This document shows, piece by piece, positions 35,897 to 45,269 of a DNA stretch of 64,000 nucleotides; within the stretch, counting starts at the first letter, position 1, and every line of letters begins with the position of its first letter. Position numbers and translations under genes: made by a program. Under the pieces are notes generated by a model. It made no database searches and was not told the DNA's origin. It saw only the letters and a program-made list of their open reading frames with translations. The stretch is from Flavobacteriales bacterium ALC-1. Its GTDB lineage: Bacteria; Bacteroidota; Bacteroidia; Flavobacteriales; Flavobacteriaceae. Where the stretch lies: assembly GCA_000171875.1 (NCBI GenBank), contig ABHI01000003.1, forward strand, positions 310,001 through 374,000, read 5' to 3'.

Positions 35897-36535
35897 TTAA
35901 ACCAAATCATTTATATAAGCCACATTAACCACATGTGTCCCTTCAAAAGGAAGTACAGTAACGCGATTGCCAAATAATTCTGAAGCTCTTTCAGATTCTA
36001 AAGCAATTCGAGCTTCATCCAAATACTGATCCTCAGTACCATAAATCAATTTCACTTTAGTGTCATCAGACAAATATTCAAAATCAGTTACAGTTAATTC
36101 TTTAGGGATTCCACCAGAATGCAATACTAACTGAGAACATTGTATTTGTCGTTTTGCCATATAGCGCATCGCAACACTAACTCCTTGCGAATACCCAAGA
36201 ATAATAAGGTTTGCATCTTTAGGAATATTTTCAGCTTCAAAAATACCATCAAAATAATTCAAGATATTTTTCATTCCAGCTTTGGTTTCATCTCTAGTCA
36301 GCCAATTAGCGCCTACATGCATTTTTGGTTGAATATAATATTTACTTGGAGCTTGAGGAGCAATGATACAATTCTCTTTGGCATCTAAATCTTTAAAATA
36401 TTTTAGAAAATAACGACTCAAATAGCCCATACCATGACAAACAAACCAAACCGTCTTCGTCTGTGCTGTAAGCTCGTTTAAAATAGAGTAGGAGTTGCGA
36501 CTATGATATGTAATTTCTTTCTCTTGCGAATTCAT
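35897..36535 (-). CDS. Alpha/beta hydrolase of the phospholipase/carboxylesterase type
   Basis: 212 residues. The nucleophile motif GYSQG (LGYSQGVSVAMRYM), an aspartate in GTEDQYLDE and a histidine in EGTHVV form the triad of the predicted serine esterase family. There is no signal peptide. It is divergent from the thioesterase-MenF pair. It could be a general carboxylesterase; a MenH-like role was considered and is not supported (see rejected items). Confidence 0.8.
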   Translation of the reverse strand: MNSQEKEITYHSRNSYSILNELTAQTKTVWFVCHGMGYLSRYFLKYFKDLDAKENCIIAPQAPSKYYIQPKMHVGANWLTRDETKAGMKNILNYFDGIFEAENIPKDANLIILGYSQGVSVAMRYMAKRQIQCSQLVLHSGGIPKELTVTDFEYLSDDTKVKLIYGTEDQYLDEARIALESERASELFGNRVTVLPFEGTHVVNVAYINDLV

Positions 36536-36553
36536 TATTCTAGGTAGTTTCAG

Positions 36554-36561
36554 TATTTTTG
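36554..36561 (+). promoter_or_regulatory. Candidate -7 element for the thioesterase-menF unit
   Basis: TATTTTTG, matching TAnnTTTG, 27 nt before the ATG at 36589. No evident -33 TTG. Confidence 0.45.
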
Positions 36562-36588
36562 TAATCGACCTTAAAAATACGGTATTCT

Positions 36589-37014
36589 ATGCAACAATCT
36601 AAAGAAGAATTCTTAGCTAGAGTTAATGCTGTGAGCAAAAACACATTAATGGAAACACTAGACATAGAAATGGTAGATTATGGTGATGATTTTTTAGTAG
36701 CAAGAATGCCAGTGACACCAAAAGTTCATCAGCCAGATGGTGTATTGCATGGAGGAGCGACTGCAGCATTAGCAGAAAGTGTTGGCAGTTTTGCATCGCA
36801 TCTTTTTACAGATATCGAAAAATATTTTGTTAGAGGTTTAGAGATTACAGCAAATCATCTTAAAAGTGTAAAAGAAGGTCATGTCTATGCTAAAGCTACA
36901 TTTTTGCACAAAGGTCGTACTACGCAATTGCTTGATATTAGAGTAACGGACGACGCTGATAATTTAATTTCTATCTGTCGTTTGTCAACGATTTCACTTC
37001 CTAAAAATAACTAA
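36589..37014 (+). CDS. Hotdog-fold thioesterase (PaaI/MenI-like)
   Basis: 141 residues. A single hotdog domain with the PaaI signature HGGATAALAESVGS and the helix-capping histidine at VLHGG. The gene is 4 bp upstream of menF and probably translated with it. In other bacteria a hotdog thioesterase (MenI) hydrolyses 1,4-dihydroxy-2-naphthoyl-CoA, and its placement next to the men genes makes that role likely here, though not proven. Confidence 0.82.
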   Translation: MQQSKEEFLARVNAVSKNTLMETLDIEMVDYGDDFLVARMPVTPKVHQPDGVLHGGATAALAESVGSFASHLFTDIEKYFVRGLEITANHLKSVKEGHVYAKATFLHKGRTTQLLDIRVTDDADNLISICRLSTISLPKNN

Positions 37015-37018
37015 GAGA

Positions 37019-38143
37019 ATGAATGAAGATTCATTTTTTAAGGCTTTAAATACTCAGTATTCAAAACGGTTGCCTTTTGTGGTTTATAGTAGACCAATTA
37101 ATTCTATAATTAAATCTTGGCTTCAGAGTGATGATGTGCTACATACTTCAAAATCTTATACAGAAAGCGGATTTGTATTTGCGCCTTTTGACTTAGATCA
37201 TGATGTAATTTTGCTTCCAATTACTGCATGTGAATATTCTGAAATTGAAGTTGAGACAGACATCGAAATTCAGCCAGAACAAAACAATAAACGTCAAAAT
37301 AGAGATAATACCGATAAGGACAAGCATATTGACTTGGTTACAAATGGAATTACTGAAATTAATAAGAGTAGTTTAGATAAGGTTATATTATCTCGAGTAG
37401 AAACACATCATTTACAATCGATTAATCCTATTGATTTATTTAAGCAATTATATAATAGATACCAAAATGCAATGGTTTATTGTTGGTATCATCCTAAAGT
37501 AGGATTGTGGCTTGGTGCAACACCAGAGTTATTGTTTAAAGCAGAAGGCAAACAGTTAACTACAATTTCTCTAGCAGGAACACAGCCTTACAAAGTTAAA
37601 TCAAAAGCGATATGGACGAATAAAGAGTTTGAAGAGCAACAAATTGTAACGAATTATATTACTAAGCAATTAGAGCCTTATACGAAACAAATTAATGTTT
37701 CTAATGTTGAAACCATAAGAGCAGGAAGCCTATTACATCTTAAATCTAGGATTACAAGTGTCATTGATGACTCATCAAATTTAAAATCTATTATTGAAGC
37801 TTTGCACCCAACACCTGCAGTATGTGGATTTCCAAAACAAGAGGCGAAAGATTTTATACTTGAGAATGAAAATTATAATCGTGAGTACTACACTGGATTT
37901 TTAGGTGAACTTAATTTAAAGCATTTAAAAACGAGAAATACCAATAGACGTAATGTTGAAAACAATGCTTATACAGTTGTAAAAACACAGTCTAATTTCT
38001 ATGTGAATCTACGTTGTATGCAAATAAAAGATAAAGAAGCTTTAATCTATGTTGGTGGCGGAATTACTAGAGGCTCTAACCCAGAAAACGAATGGGAAGA
38101 GACTGTAAATAAAACTGCTACAATGACTTCTATTCTTAATTAA
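37019..38143 (+). CDS. menF: Isochorismate synthase (MenF type)
   Basis: 374 residues, a chorismate-binding enzyme. Characteristic stretches are KVILSRVETHHL, LWLGATPELLF, ISLAGTQPY, the LHPTPAVCGFPKQEA block and the C-terminal YVGGGITRGSNPENEWEET. It converts chorismate to isochorismate, the first committed step of menaquinone synthesis. It ends with an 8-bp overlap with the convergent tricorn gene. A role in siderophore synthesis is less likely, given menD and the other men genes downstream. Confidence 0.9.
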   Translation: MNEDSFFKALNTQYSKRLPFVVYSRPINSIIKSWLQSDDVLHTSKSYTESGFVFAPFDLDHDVILLPITACEYSEIEVETDIEIQPEQNNKRQNRDNTDKDKHIDLVTNGITEINKSSLDKVILSRVETHHLQSINPIDLFKQLYNRYQNAMVYCWYHPKVGLWLGATPELLFKAEGKQLTTISLAGTQPYKVKSKAIWTNKEFEEQQIVTNYITKQLEPYTKQINVSNVETIRAGSLLHLKSRITSVIDDSSNLKSIIEALHPTPAVCGFPKQEAKDFILENENYNREYYTGFLGELNLKHLKTRNTNRRNVENNAYTVVKTQSNFYVNLRCMQIKDKEALIYVGGGITRGSNPENEWEETVNKTATMTSILN

Positions 38144-41100
38144 TTTGCTTTAATAATTCGGTAACGGCTGCTTCAATCTGTTCGTCTTTTCCGTTAGTAA
38201 CATTCTCAAAACCATTTTTTACTTTAATGTCTGGCTCTAACTGCTTGTTTTCTAAAACATCTCCAACCATATCTGTAACTTGCATGTTTGGAATTCCAAA
38301 TACGATTCCATTTTGGATACGTTCCCACCACACAAAACTACAAGTTCCTGGGACAGGCATACCTATTAATTTTCCTATTTGAAGATCTTTGTATCCAGCA
38401 GGAGTACAATGCGCATCAGAATAATTAGACTCGCCAACGAGCATAACACTTGGTTTGGTCCAGCGACGTTGAGATTCTATACCAACTACTTTACCAGCAT
38501 TTCTAAACTCCATGTACTTTTTACCACTTAAGAAAGTCGTTAAATCATCAACTAAATCACCACCTCCATTAAATCTGGTATCTACCACAAGTGCTTTTTT
38601 ATTCACTTCTTCTCCCATAACATCTTCTAAGAATTCACGGTAACTACCATCACTCATGCTTCTCACATGCATATAGCCAATTTTACCATCAGATAGTTTA
38701 TGCACCATTTTTCTGTTAATGTCTATCCAACGTTGGTAACGTAATTCGTTTTCCTGACCAATAGAAATAGGCTTTACACGTTCTTTCCAACGTGCTTTTG
38801 TGTTTGGATTGTAGTAAGAAATAATTGTTGATTTTCTAGCTTTTCGATTTAAAGCCTTATAGAAATTCATGTTTTCAGTAATAACGATATCATCAATAGC
38901 CTCAATGATAACTCCGGCTGTTACTTTCTTATCTCCTTGAATCAAAGGACTACCTTCCATGATTTCAGAAATCTTAATGCCTTTACCAGTATAGTTGGTG
39001 TCGTAAAAGATACCAAGTGAAGCCGTATTATCACCTTTACGATTTGGTGATCGGAATCTAGCTCCTGTATGTGAAGCGTTCAATTCACCTAAGAGTTCAC
39101 CTAGTATATCTTTAAAGTCGTAGTCATTATTTACATAAGGCACAAATTTTTTGTAATTAGCACTTAGCTTGTCCCATGGTGCTCCATGTAAATTTGGGTC
39201 CAAGAATTTTTTCTTCACCTGTCTCGAAACATGATCAATGAGATACTCACGTTCTGAAGATAAATCGAAAGCCATTTCCGAATTTATTGCAACTCCTTTT
39301 CGTTTTCCTGTGGCAGCAGCAACCTTAGAAATTCTTCCTCCACTTAAAACAAATAAGTTTTTACCTTTTTCACCAAAAGTAAGTGAGCCTCCATTTCCAA
39401 ACTTACCTAAGGATTTAATTTCCTTAGTTCTTAAATCTAATTTCCATAAGTCGGCTTTACTATCTGTACGTCCAATATAATATAGGTGTTTAGTATCGTG
39501 CGATAATTGAGCAGATGATAAACGTGTAGAGAATAAAGTTAGTTTTTCTTTTCGCTTATGTAGATTATCAAAATCTATAGTTATTGATTTTACTTTCTTT
39601 TTTACCTCTTTTTCATTCTTGTCATTTTTCTTTTTATCGTCTTTAGAACCTTTAGGCTTATCCTCTTTTTTATCATCTGGCAATAATTCAAATTCATCCT
39701 TTTTTAATTTGAATTTGTCATATGCCTTTTGAGTTAAAAATACACCATAAATATCACTTTCTGCAGGACCAGTTTTTGCAACACTATGCATTCCACTTCG
39801 ATCAGATGCCCAATATAGAATACTACCATCTTTAGACCATTGCGGATAAAAATCGCTAAATCCACTTTTTGAAACATTGATAAGTTTTTGATCTCCATTG
39901 GCACTAACAATACCTATTTCACCTACCCAATAACGGTCTGGATAAAAAGTAATTGCAAACCATTTTCCATCAGGACTCCACTCAAAATCTTGATCACCAT
40001 CTGCATATGAGAAATGTTTTTCACCATTGTGAATACTTGTAATTTTCTTAGATTTTAAGTTAATGGTTTTTAATTTTGTGCGATCTTCTAAGTACGCTAC
40101 GTCATCACCAGAAGGTGAGAATTTTGGTTGAAAAGTTTCAGCTTTATTTTCTAATAAAATAGCTTCTTTGAGCTCTAGTGCGTTAGTAAAATATTTTTCG
40201 TCTTTATTAGATAAGGTTTGTGTATAGAGGTTCCAACTATTATTACGCTCACCTGCATAAACTATGGTGCGCCCATCTGCACTAATATCTATACTACGCT
40301 CTTGCTCTGGAGTGTTTGTTAATCGTCTTGTAAGACTTCCATCTACTGAAGTTGCAAAAACATCACCTCTGTATATAAAAATTAATTCCTTGCCATTTGG
40401 AGAAGGTTTCATTTCTCGTACACCTCCATTTACAAAAAGCAATTCGTTTTGCAGTAATGAAGTATCTCCAGAAACATCTACAGTAATTAGTTTTGGTTTT
40501 TCACCAGGGATTTGTGTATAAATTTGACCATTAAAACTATAGCATAAAACACCTGTATTTGAAGTTGATAAATGTCTAACAGGATGCATTTTAAAATCTG
40601 ATATCTGAATAGTTTCATTAGGGTTTGAAAGGGAAGATTGATAAACGTTTATAGTGCCTGACATCTCAGATAAATAATAAAAGGTGTCATTAGATCCAAA
40701 AACAGGATTTCTGTCTTCACCATTAAAATCTGATAGTTTTTGGTACTCTCCAGATGCTTTTTTAATCCAAATATCTCTTGTTACTGAAGATGTATGATGC
40801 TTTCTCCATTGATCTTCATAGCCTTTAATTTCTTCAAATAAAATATCTCCTTTTGCATTATTTCTAGCTTCATACGCTGGCATGCTAAGAAGTTGCTTTG
40901 GTAACTCTGCATTTAGAGAGACACTATATAATTCACCTAGTTGATGAAACAACATTGATTTTTGGTTATCTAAACGAATAGAATTAAACCAAATTTCATC
41001 ATCCTTTTGCGAGAAATCTGTTGCCCAATCATCTGCAGAATGAAAGGTTAAACGCTTTATATTTCCACCATTAGATGCTATTACAAAAACATCAAAATTA

Positions 41101-41366
41101 CCGTGTCTATTAGAAGAAAATGCAATTTTAGAACCATCATGAGACCAAACAGGTTTAGTGTCGTAATCACTATGGGTTGTTAAACGAGTTGCTTTTCCTC
41201 CATTAACAGAAACTAAATAGATGTCTGCATTATAGGTAAATGCTATCTGTTGTCCGTTAGGAGATATGGCTGTATTTCTAAACCATAAATTTTCGTTGCT
41301 TTGAGCTAATAATATTTCAGTGGTGAAAAAAGTGAATGCAAAAATAAGAGGGAGAATGATTTTCAT
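38136..41366 (-). CDS. Tricorn-like S41 protease
   Basis: 1076 residues with a signal peptide (ends near ILLAQ). The first ~560 residues are WD40-like PD40 beta-propeller repeats (NGQQIAFTYNADIYLV, DGSKIAFSSN and others). A lysine-rich linker (KKEDKPKGSKDDKKKN) precedes a C1-type domain, a PDZ-like segment and an S41 peptidase core; the nucleophile is in GESNYSDAH and the region KALVVDTRFNGGGDL is typical of tricorn peptidases. It is likely periplasmic and degrades peptides. It lies convergent to menF inside the men region but has no obvious role in quinone synthesis. Confidence 0.9.
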   Translation of the reverse strand: MKIILPLIFAFTFFTTEILLAQSNENLWFRNTAISPNGQQIAFTYNADIYLVSVNGGKATRLTTHSDYDTKPVWSHDGSKIAFSSNRHGNFDVFVIASNGGNIKRLTFHSADDWATDFSQKDDEIWFNSIRLDNQKSMLFHQLGELYSVSLNAELPKQLLSMPAYEARNNAKGDILFEEIKGYEDQWRKHHTSSVTRDIWIKKASGEYQKLSDFNGEDRNPVFGSNDTFYYLSEMSGTINVYQSSLSNPNETIQISDFKMHPVRHLSTSNTGVLCYSFNGQIYTQIPGEKPKLITVDVSGDTSLLQNELLFVNGGVREMKPSPNGKELIFIYRGDVFATSVDGSLTRRLTNTPEQERSIDISADGRTIVYAGERNNSWNLYTQTLSNKDEKYFTNALELKEAILLENKAETFQPKFSPSGDDVAYLEDRTKLKTINLKSKKITSIHNGEKHFSYADGDQDFEWSPDGKWFAITFYPDRYWVGEIGIVSANGDQKLINVSKSGFSDFYPQWSKDGSILYWASDRSGMHSVAKTGPAESDIYGVFLTQKAYDKFKLKKDEFELLPDDKKEDKPKGSKDDKKKNDKNEKEVKKKVKSITIDFDNLHKRKEKLTLFSTRLSSAQLSHDTKHLYYIGRTDSKADLWKLDLRTKEIKSLGKFGNGGSLTFGEKGKNLFVLSGGRISKVAAATGKRKGVAINSEMAFDLSSEREYLIDHVSRQVKKKFLDPNLHGAPWDKLSANYKKFVPYVNNDYDFKDILGELLGELNASHTGARFRSPNRKGDNTASLGIFYDTNYTGKGIKISEIMEGSPLIQGDKKVTAGVIIEAIDDIVITENMNFYKALNRKARKSTIISYYNPNTKARWKERVKPISIGQENELRYQRWIDINRKMVHKLSDGKIGYMHVRSMSDGSYREFLEDVMGEEVNKKALVVDTRFNGGGDLVDDLTTFLSGKKYMEFRNAGKVVGIESQRRWTKPSVMLVGESNYSDAHCTPAGYKDLQIGKLIGMPVPGTCSFVWWERIQNGIVFGIPNMQVTDMVGDVLENKQLEPDIKVKNGFENVTNGKDEQIEAAVTELLKQIN

Positions 41367-41482
41367 TATAATGGATTTGATGATAAAGTTGTGAAAGTTA
41401 ATGAATTAATTGTAATATAATTCACCTAAAATTAAAGATGCTTATTAAACAGTCTATATTTTTTTTAACCTTATAAATTCGG

Positions 41483-41490
41483 TAATTTTG
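41483..41490 (+). promoter_or_regulatory. Candidate -7 element for menD
   Basis: TAATTTTG, matching TAnnTTTG, with only 7 nt between it and the ATG at 41498. If used, the menD mRNA would be leaderless or nearly so. Confidence 0.5.
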
Positions 41491-41497
41491 TTTTAGA

Positions 41498-43255
41498 ATG
41501 AAGCACTCCAAAATTCCCTTGTCGCAAACGGTTGTTACCTTATGCAAAACTCATAATATAAAGCATATTGTTATTTCTCCAGGAAGTAGAAATGCACCTT
41601 TAACCATTGGTTTTACTCATGATATTTTCTTTAAATGCTACAGTATAGTTGACGAACGTTGTGCTGCATTTTTTGCTTTAGGTATTGCACAACAACTACA
41701 AGAACCAGTTGCTGTGGTTTGTACATCTGGTAGTGCATTGCTTAATTACTTCCCTGCTGTTTCTGAGGCATATTATAGCAATATTCCCTTAGTAGTATTA
41801 TCTGCGGATAGACCCAAACATTTAATTGATATTGGAGATGGACAAACCATAAAGCAGAAAAATGTTTATGGTGAGCATGTGTTATACAACGCAAATCTAA
41901 AGCTAGATTTAAAAGAAGATAAAAACAAGGATGAGGTTGAAGAGCTACCAATCTTTAAAAGTATTGAGAATAAGCTTGAACGCTTTCTAGGACTTCAACA
42001 AGATATACAATCTAGTAACGAATCTAAAATACATGAAGCTTTAACGACTTCGAAATTAGAATCCGGACCTGTGCATATAAATGTTCCTTTTGATGAACCT
42101 TTGTATGAAATGGTTGATGAACTTTCAATTAGTCCTAAGTTATTTAAAATTCAGAATAGAGCAGAGCAAGTTGATGATATACAAATTAAGAACTTGGTTG
42201 ATATTTGGCAGAGTTCTAAACGAAAGATGATATTGGTTGGAGTGTTACAACCCAATTCTATAGAAGAGCAATGGTTGCAACTTATAGCGGATGACGATAG
42301 TGTTTTGGTATTTACTGAGACCACTTCTAATTTGCATCATCCTGATTTTTTTCCTGGTATTGATAAAATTATTGCTCCTTTAAACGAGGTTGACTTCAAG
42401 ATATTACAGCCAGAAATCTTACTCACTTTTGGTGGTTTAGTGGTTTCTAAAAAGATTAAAGCATTCTTAAGAGCTTATAAACCTAAACACCATTGGCATA
42501 TTGACTTGTTTAAGGCTAACGATACATTTTTCTGTTTAGAAAAACATATTAAAGTAGCACCAAACACATTTTTTAGTAAATTTTTACCTCAGATAGATTC
42601 AATTGAAAGTAATTATAAGCCAGAATGGTTGTCTATTAGAGAGAAACGCAGAAAACTTCATAATTCATATTTAGCGACTATACCATTTTCAGATTTTACT
42701 GTATTTAATTCAGTTATTAAAAGTCTTCCAAACGAAAGTCAATTGCAAGTTGGTAATAGCTCTGCTATACGATATACACAGCTATTTCAGTTGCCAAATA
42801 CTATAAGCGTTTTTTGTAATAGAGGTACTAGTGGTATTGACGGTAGTACAAGCACAGCTATAGGTGCTGCAGTGGTTTCAAAAAAGCAAACTATTTTTAT
42901 TACTGGAGATTTGAGTTTTTTCTATGATAGTAATGCGCTTTGGAATAATCATATTCCTAACAATTTTAGGATTATTGTAATTAATAACAAAGGTGGGGGT
43001 ATTTTTAGAATTCTTCCAGGTCATAAAAACTCAGATAATTTTAATACGTATTTTGAAACCAAGCACCAGCTTACAGCCAAACAATTGTGCAACATGTATA
43101 AATTAGATTATATTAAATCGGATAGTGAAACAACGTTGCAAAGTGAGTTAGAAACTTTTTATAATGCATCTCACCAACCAAAATTATTAGAGATTTTCAC
43201 ACCATCTATTATAAATGATAAAGTGCTTTTAGATTATTTTGAGTATTTAAAGTAA
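41498..43255 (+). CDS. menD: MenD, SEPHCHC synthase (ThDP-dependent)
   Basis: 585 residues. It condenses isochorismate with 2-oxoglutarate, the second step of the classical menaquinone pathway. Visible: the start HIVISPGSRNAPLT, the N-terminal PYR region (VVCTSGSALLNYFPAV) and the ThDP-binding region GDLSFFYDSNALWNN followed by VINNKGGGIFRILPG. No signal peptide. The gene is preceded by its own candidate promoter and followed by 95 bp before the DUF2853 gene. Confidence 0.94.
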   Translation: MKHSKIPLSQTVVTLCKTHNIKHIVISPGSRNAPLTIGFTHDIFFKCYSIVDERCAAFFALGIAQQLQEPVAVVCTSGSALLNYFPAVSEAYYSNIPLVVLSADRPKHLIDIGDGQTIKQKNVYGEHVLYNANLKLDLKEDKNKDEVEELPIFKSIENKLERFLGLQQDIQSSNESKIHEALTTSKLESGPVHINVPFDEPLYEMVDELSISPKLFKIQNRAEQVDDIQIKNLVDIWQSSKRKMILVGVLQPNSIEEQWLQLIADDDSVLVFTETTSNLHHPDFFPGIDKIIAPLNEVDFKILQPEILLTFGGLVVSKKIKAFLRAYKPKHHWHIDLFKANDTFFCLEKHIKVAPNTFFSKFLPQIDSIESNYKPEWLSIREKRRKLHNSYLATIPFSDFTVFNSVIKSLPNESQLQVGNSSAIRYTQLFQLPNTISVFCNRGTSGIDGSTSTAIGAAVVSKKQTIFITGDLSFFYDSNALWNNHIPNNFRIIVINNKGGGIFRILPGHKNSDNFNTYFETKHQLTAKQLCNMYKLDYIKSDSETTLQSELETFYNASHQPKLLEIFTPSIINDKVLLDYFEYLK

Positions 43256-43350
43256 GATAGCAGTTAAGTTGTGACTAATTGATTTTTAGCGTGTCTAAAA
43301 AATACTTACCTTTAGTGAGACAATTTATTTAACCTAAAACAAATAACAAA

Positions 43351-43689
43351 ATGAGTAAAAGAGATGACTTAATTGCAAAGTACGCAGCTGATTTAAAAGA
43401 CAAGTGTGGTATGAAAGCAGACATGGATTTATTAACTAAAGTAACTGTAGGTTTAGGTCCTTCAATTTACAATGCAGATTCTTCTACTGTTTCTGGATCA
43501 GATGAAAAAGAATTAGCTACTGTGAAAAACAACTATTTAATCAAGAAATTAGGATTAAAAGATGGTGCTGATTTAGATAAAGGTATTGCTAAAGTAATGG
43601 ATACTTACGGGCAATCTAACAGAAATAAATACAGAGCTGTAGTTTATTACATGTTATGTAAGCACTTTAACAAAGAGTCTGTTTACTAG
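43351..43689 (+). CDS. DUF2853 family protein
   Basis: 112 residues, soluble and helical, with the conserved KYAADLKDKCGMKADMDLLTKV start and the terminal YRAVVYYMLCKHF. Function unknown to me. It sits between menD and a CvfB-like gene and ends in a strong terminator, so it may be expressed alone or with menD. Confidence 0.85.
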   Translation: MSKRDDLIAKYAADLKDKCGMKADMDLLTKVTVGLGPSIYNADSSTVSGSDEKELATVKNNYLIKKLGLKDGADLDKGIAKVMDTYGQSNRNKYRAVVYYMLCKHFNKESVY

Positions 43690-43713
43690 TAGATAGATTT
43701 TAAAAAAATATTT

Positions 43714-43746
43714 AAGCGTTATGGTTTTCTAACCATAGCGTTTTTT
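43714..43746 (+). terminator. Intrinsic terminator after the DUF2853 gene
   Basis: A 12-bp stem, with two G-U pairs, around TTATGGTT/AACCATAG, a 4-nt loop and six T. It follows the DUF2853 stop codon at 43689 and precedes the cvfB-like promoter candidate. Confidence 0.88.
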
Positions 43747-43786
43747 CTTTTATGATAAACTAGTTTCAGCATCTCACTAATATCAA

Positions 43787-43794
43787 TACCTTTG
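43787..43794 (+). promoter_or_regulatory. Candidate -7 element for the CvfB-like gene
   Basis: TACCTTTG, matching TAnnTTTG, with 4 nt to the ATG at 43799. A near match to the -33 box (TTT) lies at 43764-43766, 20 bp upstream of the element. The spacing implies a leaderless transcript. Confidence 0.5.
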
Positions 43795-43798
43795 CAGC

Positions 43799-44629
43799 AT
43801 GATAAATTTAGGCGAATATAATACCCTCGAAATTTTAAGAGATACAGAACCAGGATTATTTTTAGGTGATGGTGCTGAAGGTGAAGTTTTATTACCTAAT
43901 CGTTACGTTCCTGAGGTATTTGAAATAGGTGATAAGATAGATGTATTTGTTTATTTAGATAATGAAGAACGACCAGTAGCTACTACAGATAAACCATATG
44001 TTAAAAATAGAGATTTTGCTTTGTTACGTTGCAATCAGGTAACTAAGTTTGGAGCATTTTTAGATTGGGGTTTGGTAAAAGAATTATTTTGTCCTTTTAA
44101 GGAACAAGCTTTTAAAATGAAAGCTGGTGGTTGGTATCTAGTGCATTGTTATTTAGATTATGAAACCGAACGTTTAGTAGCTTCTAGTAAGACCAATCGT
44201 TTTTTAGATAATAAGGAATTAACGGTAGCACAATTTGATGAGGTCGATCTTATTGTGTCTCACCCTTCAGAATTAGGGATGAATGTTATCGTAAATAAAA
44301 TACATTTAGGTTTAGTTTTTAAAGATGATATCTATAAAGATATTAGTGTAGGTGATCGCCTAAAAGGTATTGTTAAGAAGGTGCGTCATGATAATAAATT
44401 AGATATATCTTTAAACCAAATTGGTTATAGAAATATAGAACCTAATGCTGAATTTGTTTTAAATGAATTGAAAGATAATAGCGGTTTTATACCCCTGCAT
44501 GATAAATCGAGTCCTGAAGCTATTAAAGAGCAATTGCAAATGAGTAAAAAGAACTTTAAAAAAGCAATAGGGTCACTTTATAAAGACCGTTTAATAACTA
44601 TAGAATCTGATGGAATAAGACTAGTTTAA
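43799..44629 (+). CDS. CvfB-like S1 domain RNA-binding protein
   Basis: 276 residues. The order of small beta domains (N-terminal GEYNTLEILRDTEPGLFLGDGAEGEVLLPNRYV, S1-type strands around ALLRCNQVTKFGAFLDWG, a third domain and a winged-helix-like C-terminus MSKKNFKKAIGSLYKDRLI) matches the CvfB family. These proteins bind RNA, and CvfB affects virulence in Staphylococcus. The 3' end overlaps the convergent gene by nine bases. Confidence 0.85.
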   Translation: MINLGEYNTLEILRDTEPGLFLGDGAEGEVLLPNRYVPEVFEIGDKIDVFVYLDNEERPVATTDKPYVKNRDFALLRCNQVTKFGAFLDWGLVKELFCPFKEQAFKMKAGGWYLVHCYLDYETERLVASSKTNRFLDNKELTVAQFDEVDLIVSHPSELGMNVIVNKIHLGLVFKDDIYKDISVGDRLKGIVKKVRHDNKLDISLNQIGYRNIEPNAEFVLNELKDNSGFIPLHDKSSPEAIKEQLQMSKKNFKKAIGSLYKDRLITIESDGIRLV

Positions 44630-45049
44630 GCCTACTTTTATTTTTCTTTTAACGCGGTCATATATAGTATCTAAGCCTTCATAAATACTATCGAAGCAGA
44701 TATCTTTCCATTCACAAAAACTACTTTCTATTTCGGCATTCATTCTAGTGGCATCATTATAGCTTACTATACCATAAGCTGATAAATTAGGTAAAGATTG
44801 CCTAGCTTCTTTTAAATCTAATAAAGAAATTGAATATGAATTCACTCTATTAGCAATAATGCCAAAAGGTTTAGAGTTTCCAAAGTATTCAAGAAGGTCA
44901 TTAAGCGTTTTCTTTACAGCGCTTAAATCTATATGCGCACCTTCATTAAATTCTACAACAGCAAGATGATTAAAAAAATGCACAATACCTACATCTGATG
45001 TTGTTTGCTTGATGATCTGGGGAGCTAGTTCAGTATTTCTAATGCTCAT
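44621..45049 (-). CDS. Unknown STAS-like-length protein
   Basis: 142 residues, soluble, without signal peptide or membrane helix. The alternation of short strands and helices (VVEFNEGAHIDLSAVKKTLNDLLEYFG, PFGIIANRVNSYS) resembles STAS-like or SpoIIAA-like folds, but I cannot name the family. Its 3' end overlaps cvfB by nine bases on the opposite strand. The nearby menB is divergent. Confidence 0.6.
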   Translation of the reverse strand: MSIRNTELAPQIIKQTTSDVGIVHFFNHLAVVEFNEGAHIDLSAVKKTLNDLLEYFGNSKPFGIIANRVNSYSISLLDLKEARQSLPNLSAYGIVSYNDATRMNAEIESSFCEWKDICFDSIYEGLDTIYDRVKRKIKVGLN

Positions 45050-45241
45050 TTTCTAAGAATATTTAATTATTATAGCTAAACTTTATATTTTTTTAAACCT
45101 AAAGCGTTTATTAGACACATAATTAAGTCACTTAAATGTTTAGTTACAAATATATTATACGTATATAAATTTGTTTTGGATGTTTTAAATTATAAATAAT
45201 ATGGAGGCAATAAATACATCACAACATTGTTATTAATTCCT

Positions 45242-45249
45242 TATTTTTG
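45242..45249 (+). promoter_or_regulatory. Candidate -7 element for menB-menA
   Basis: TATTTTTG, matching TAnnTTTG. It overlaps the GTG at 45249, an alternative start for menB, so if it is real translation must begin at the ATG at 45270. A TTG at 45227-45229 is closer than the standard -33 spacing. Confidence 0.45.
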
Positions 45250-45269
45250 TGGTTAAAATTTTGAAGAAA

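Noticed and set aside
35897..36535. Alpha/beta hydrolase as MenH
   Set aside because: It has the GYSQG triad but looks like a phospholipase/carboxylesterase, is on the opposite strand from the men genes, and lacks any motif that I would regard as specific for MenH. Kept only as a test in the men finding.
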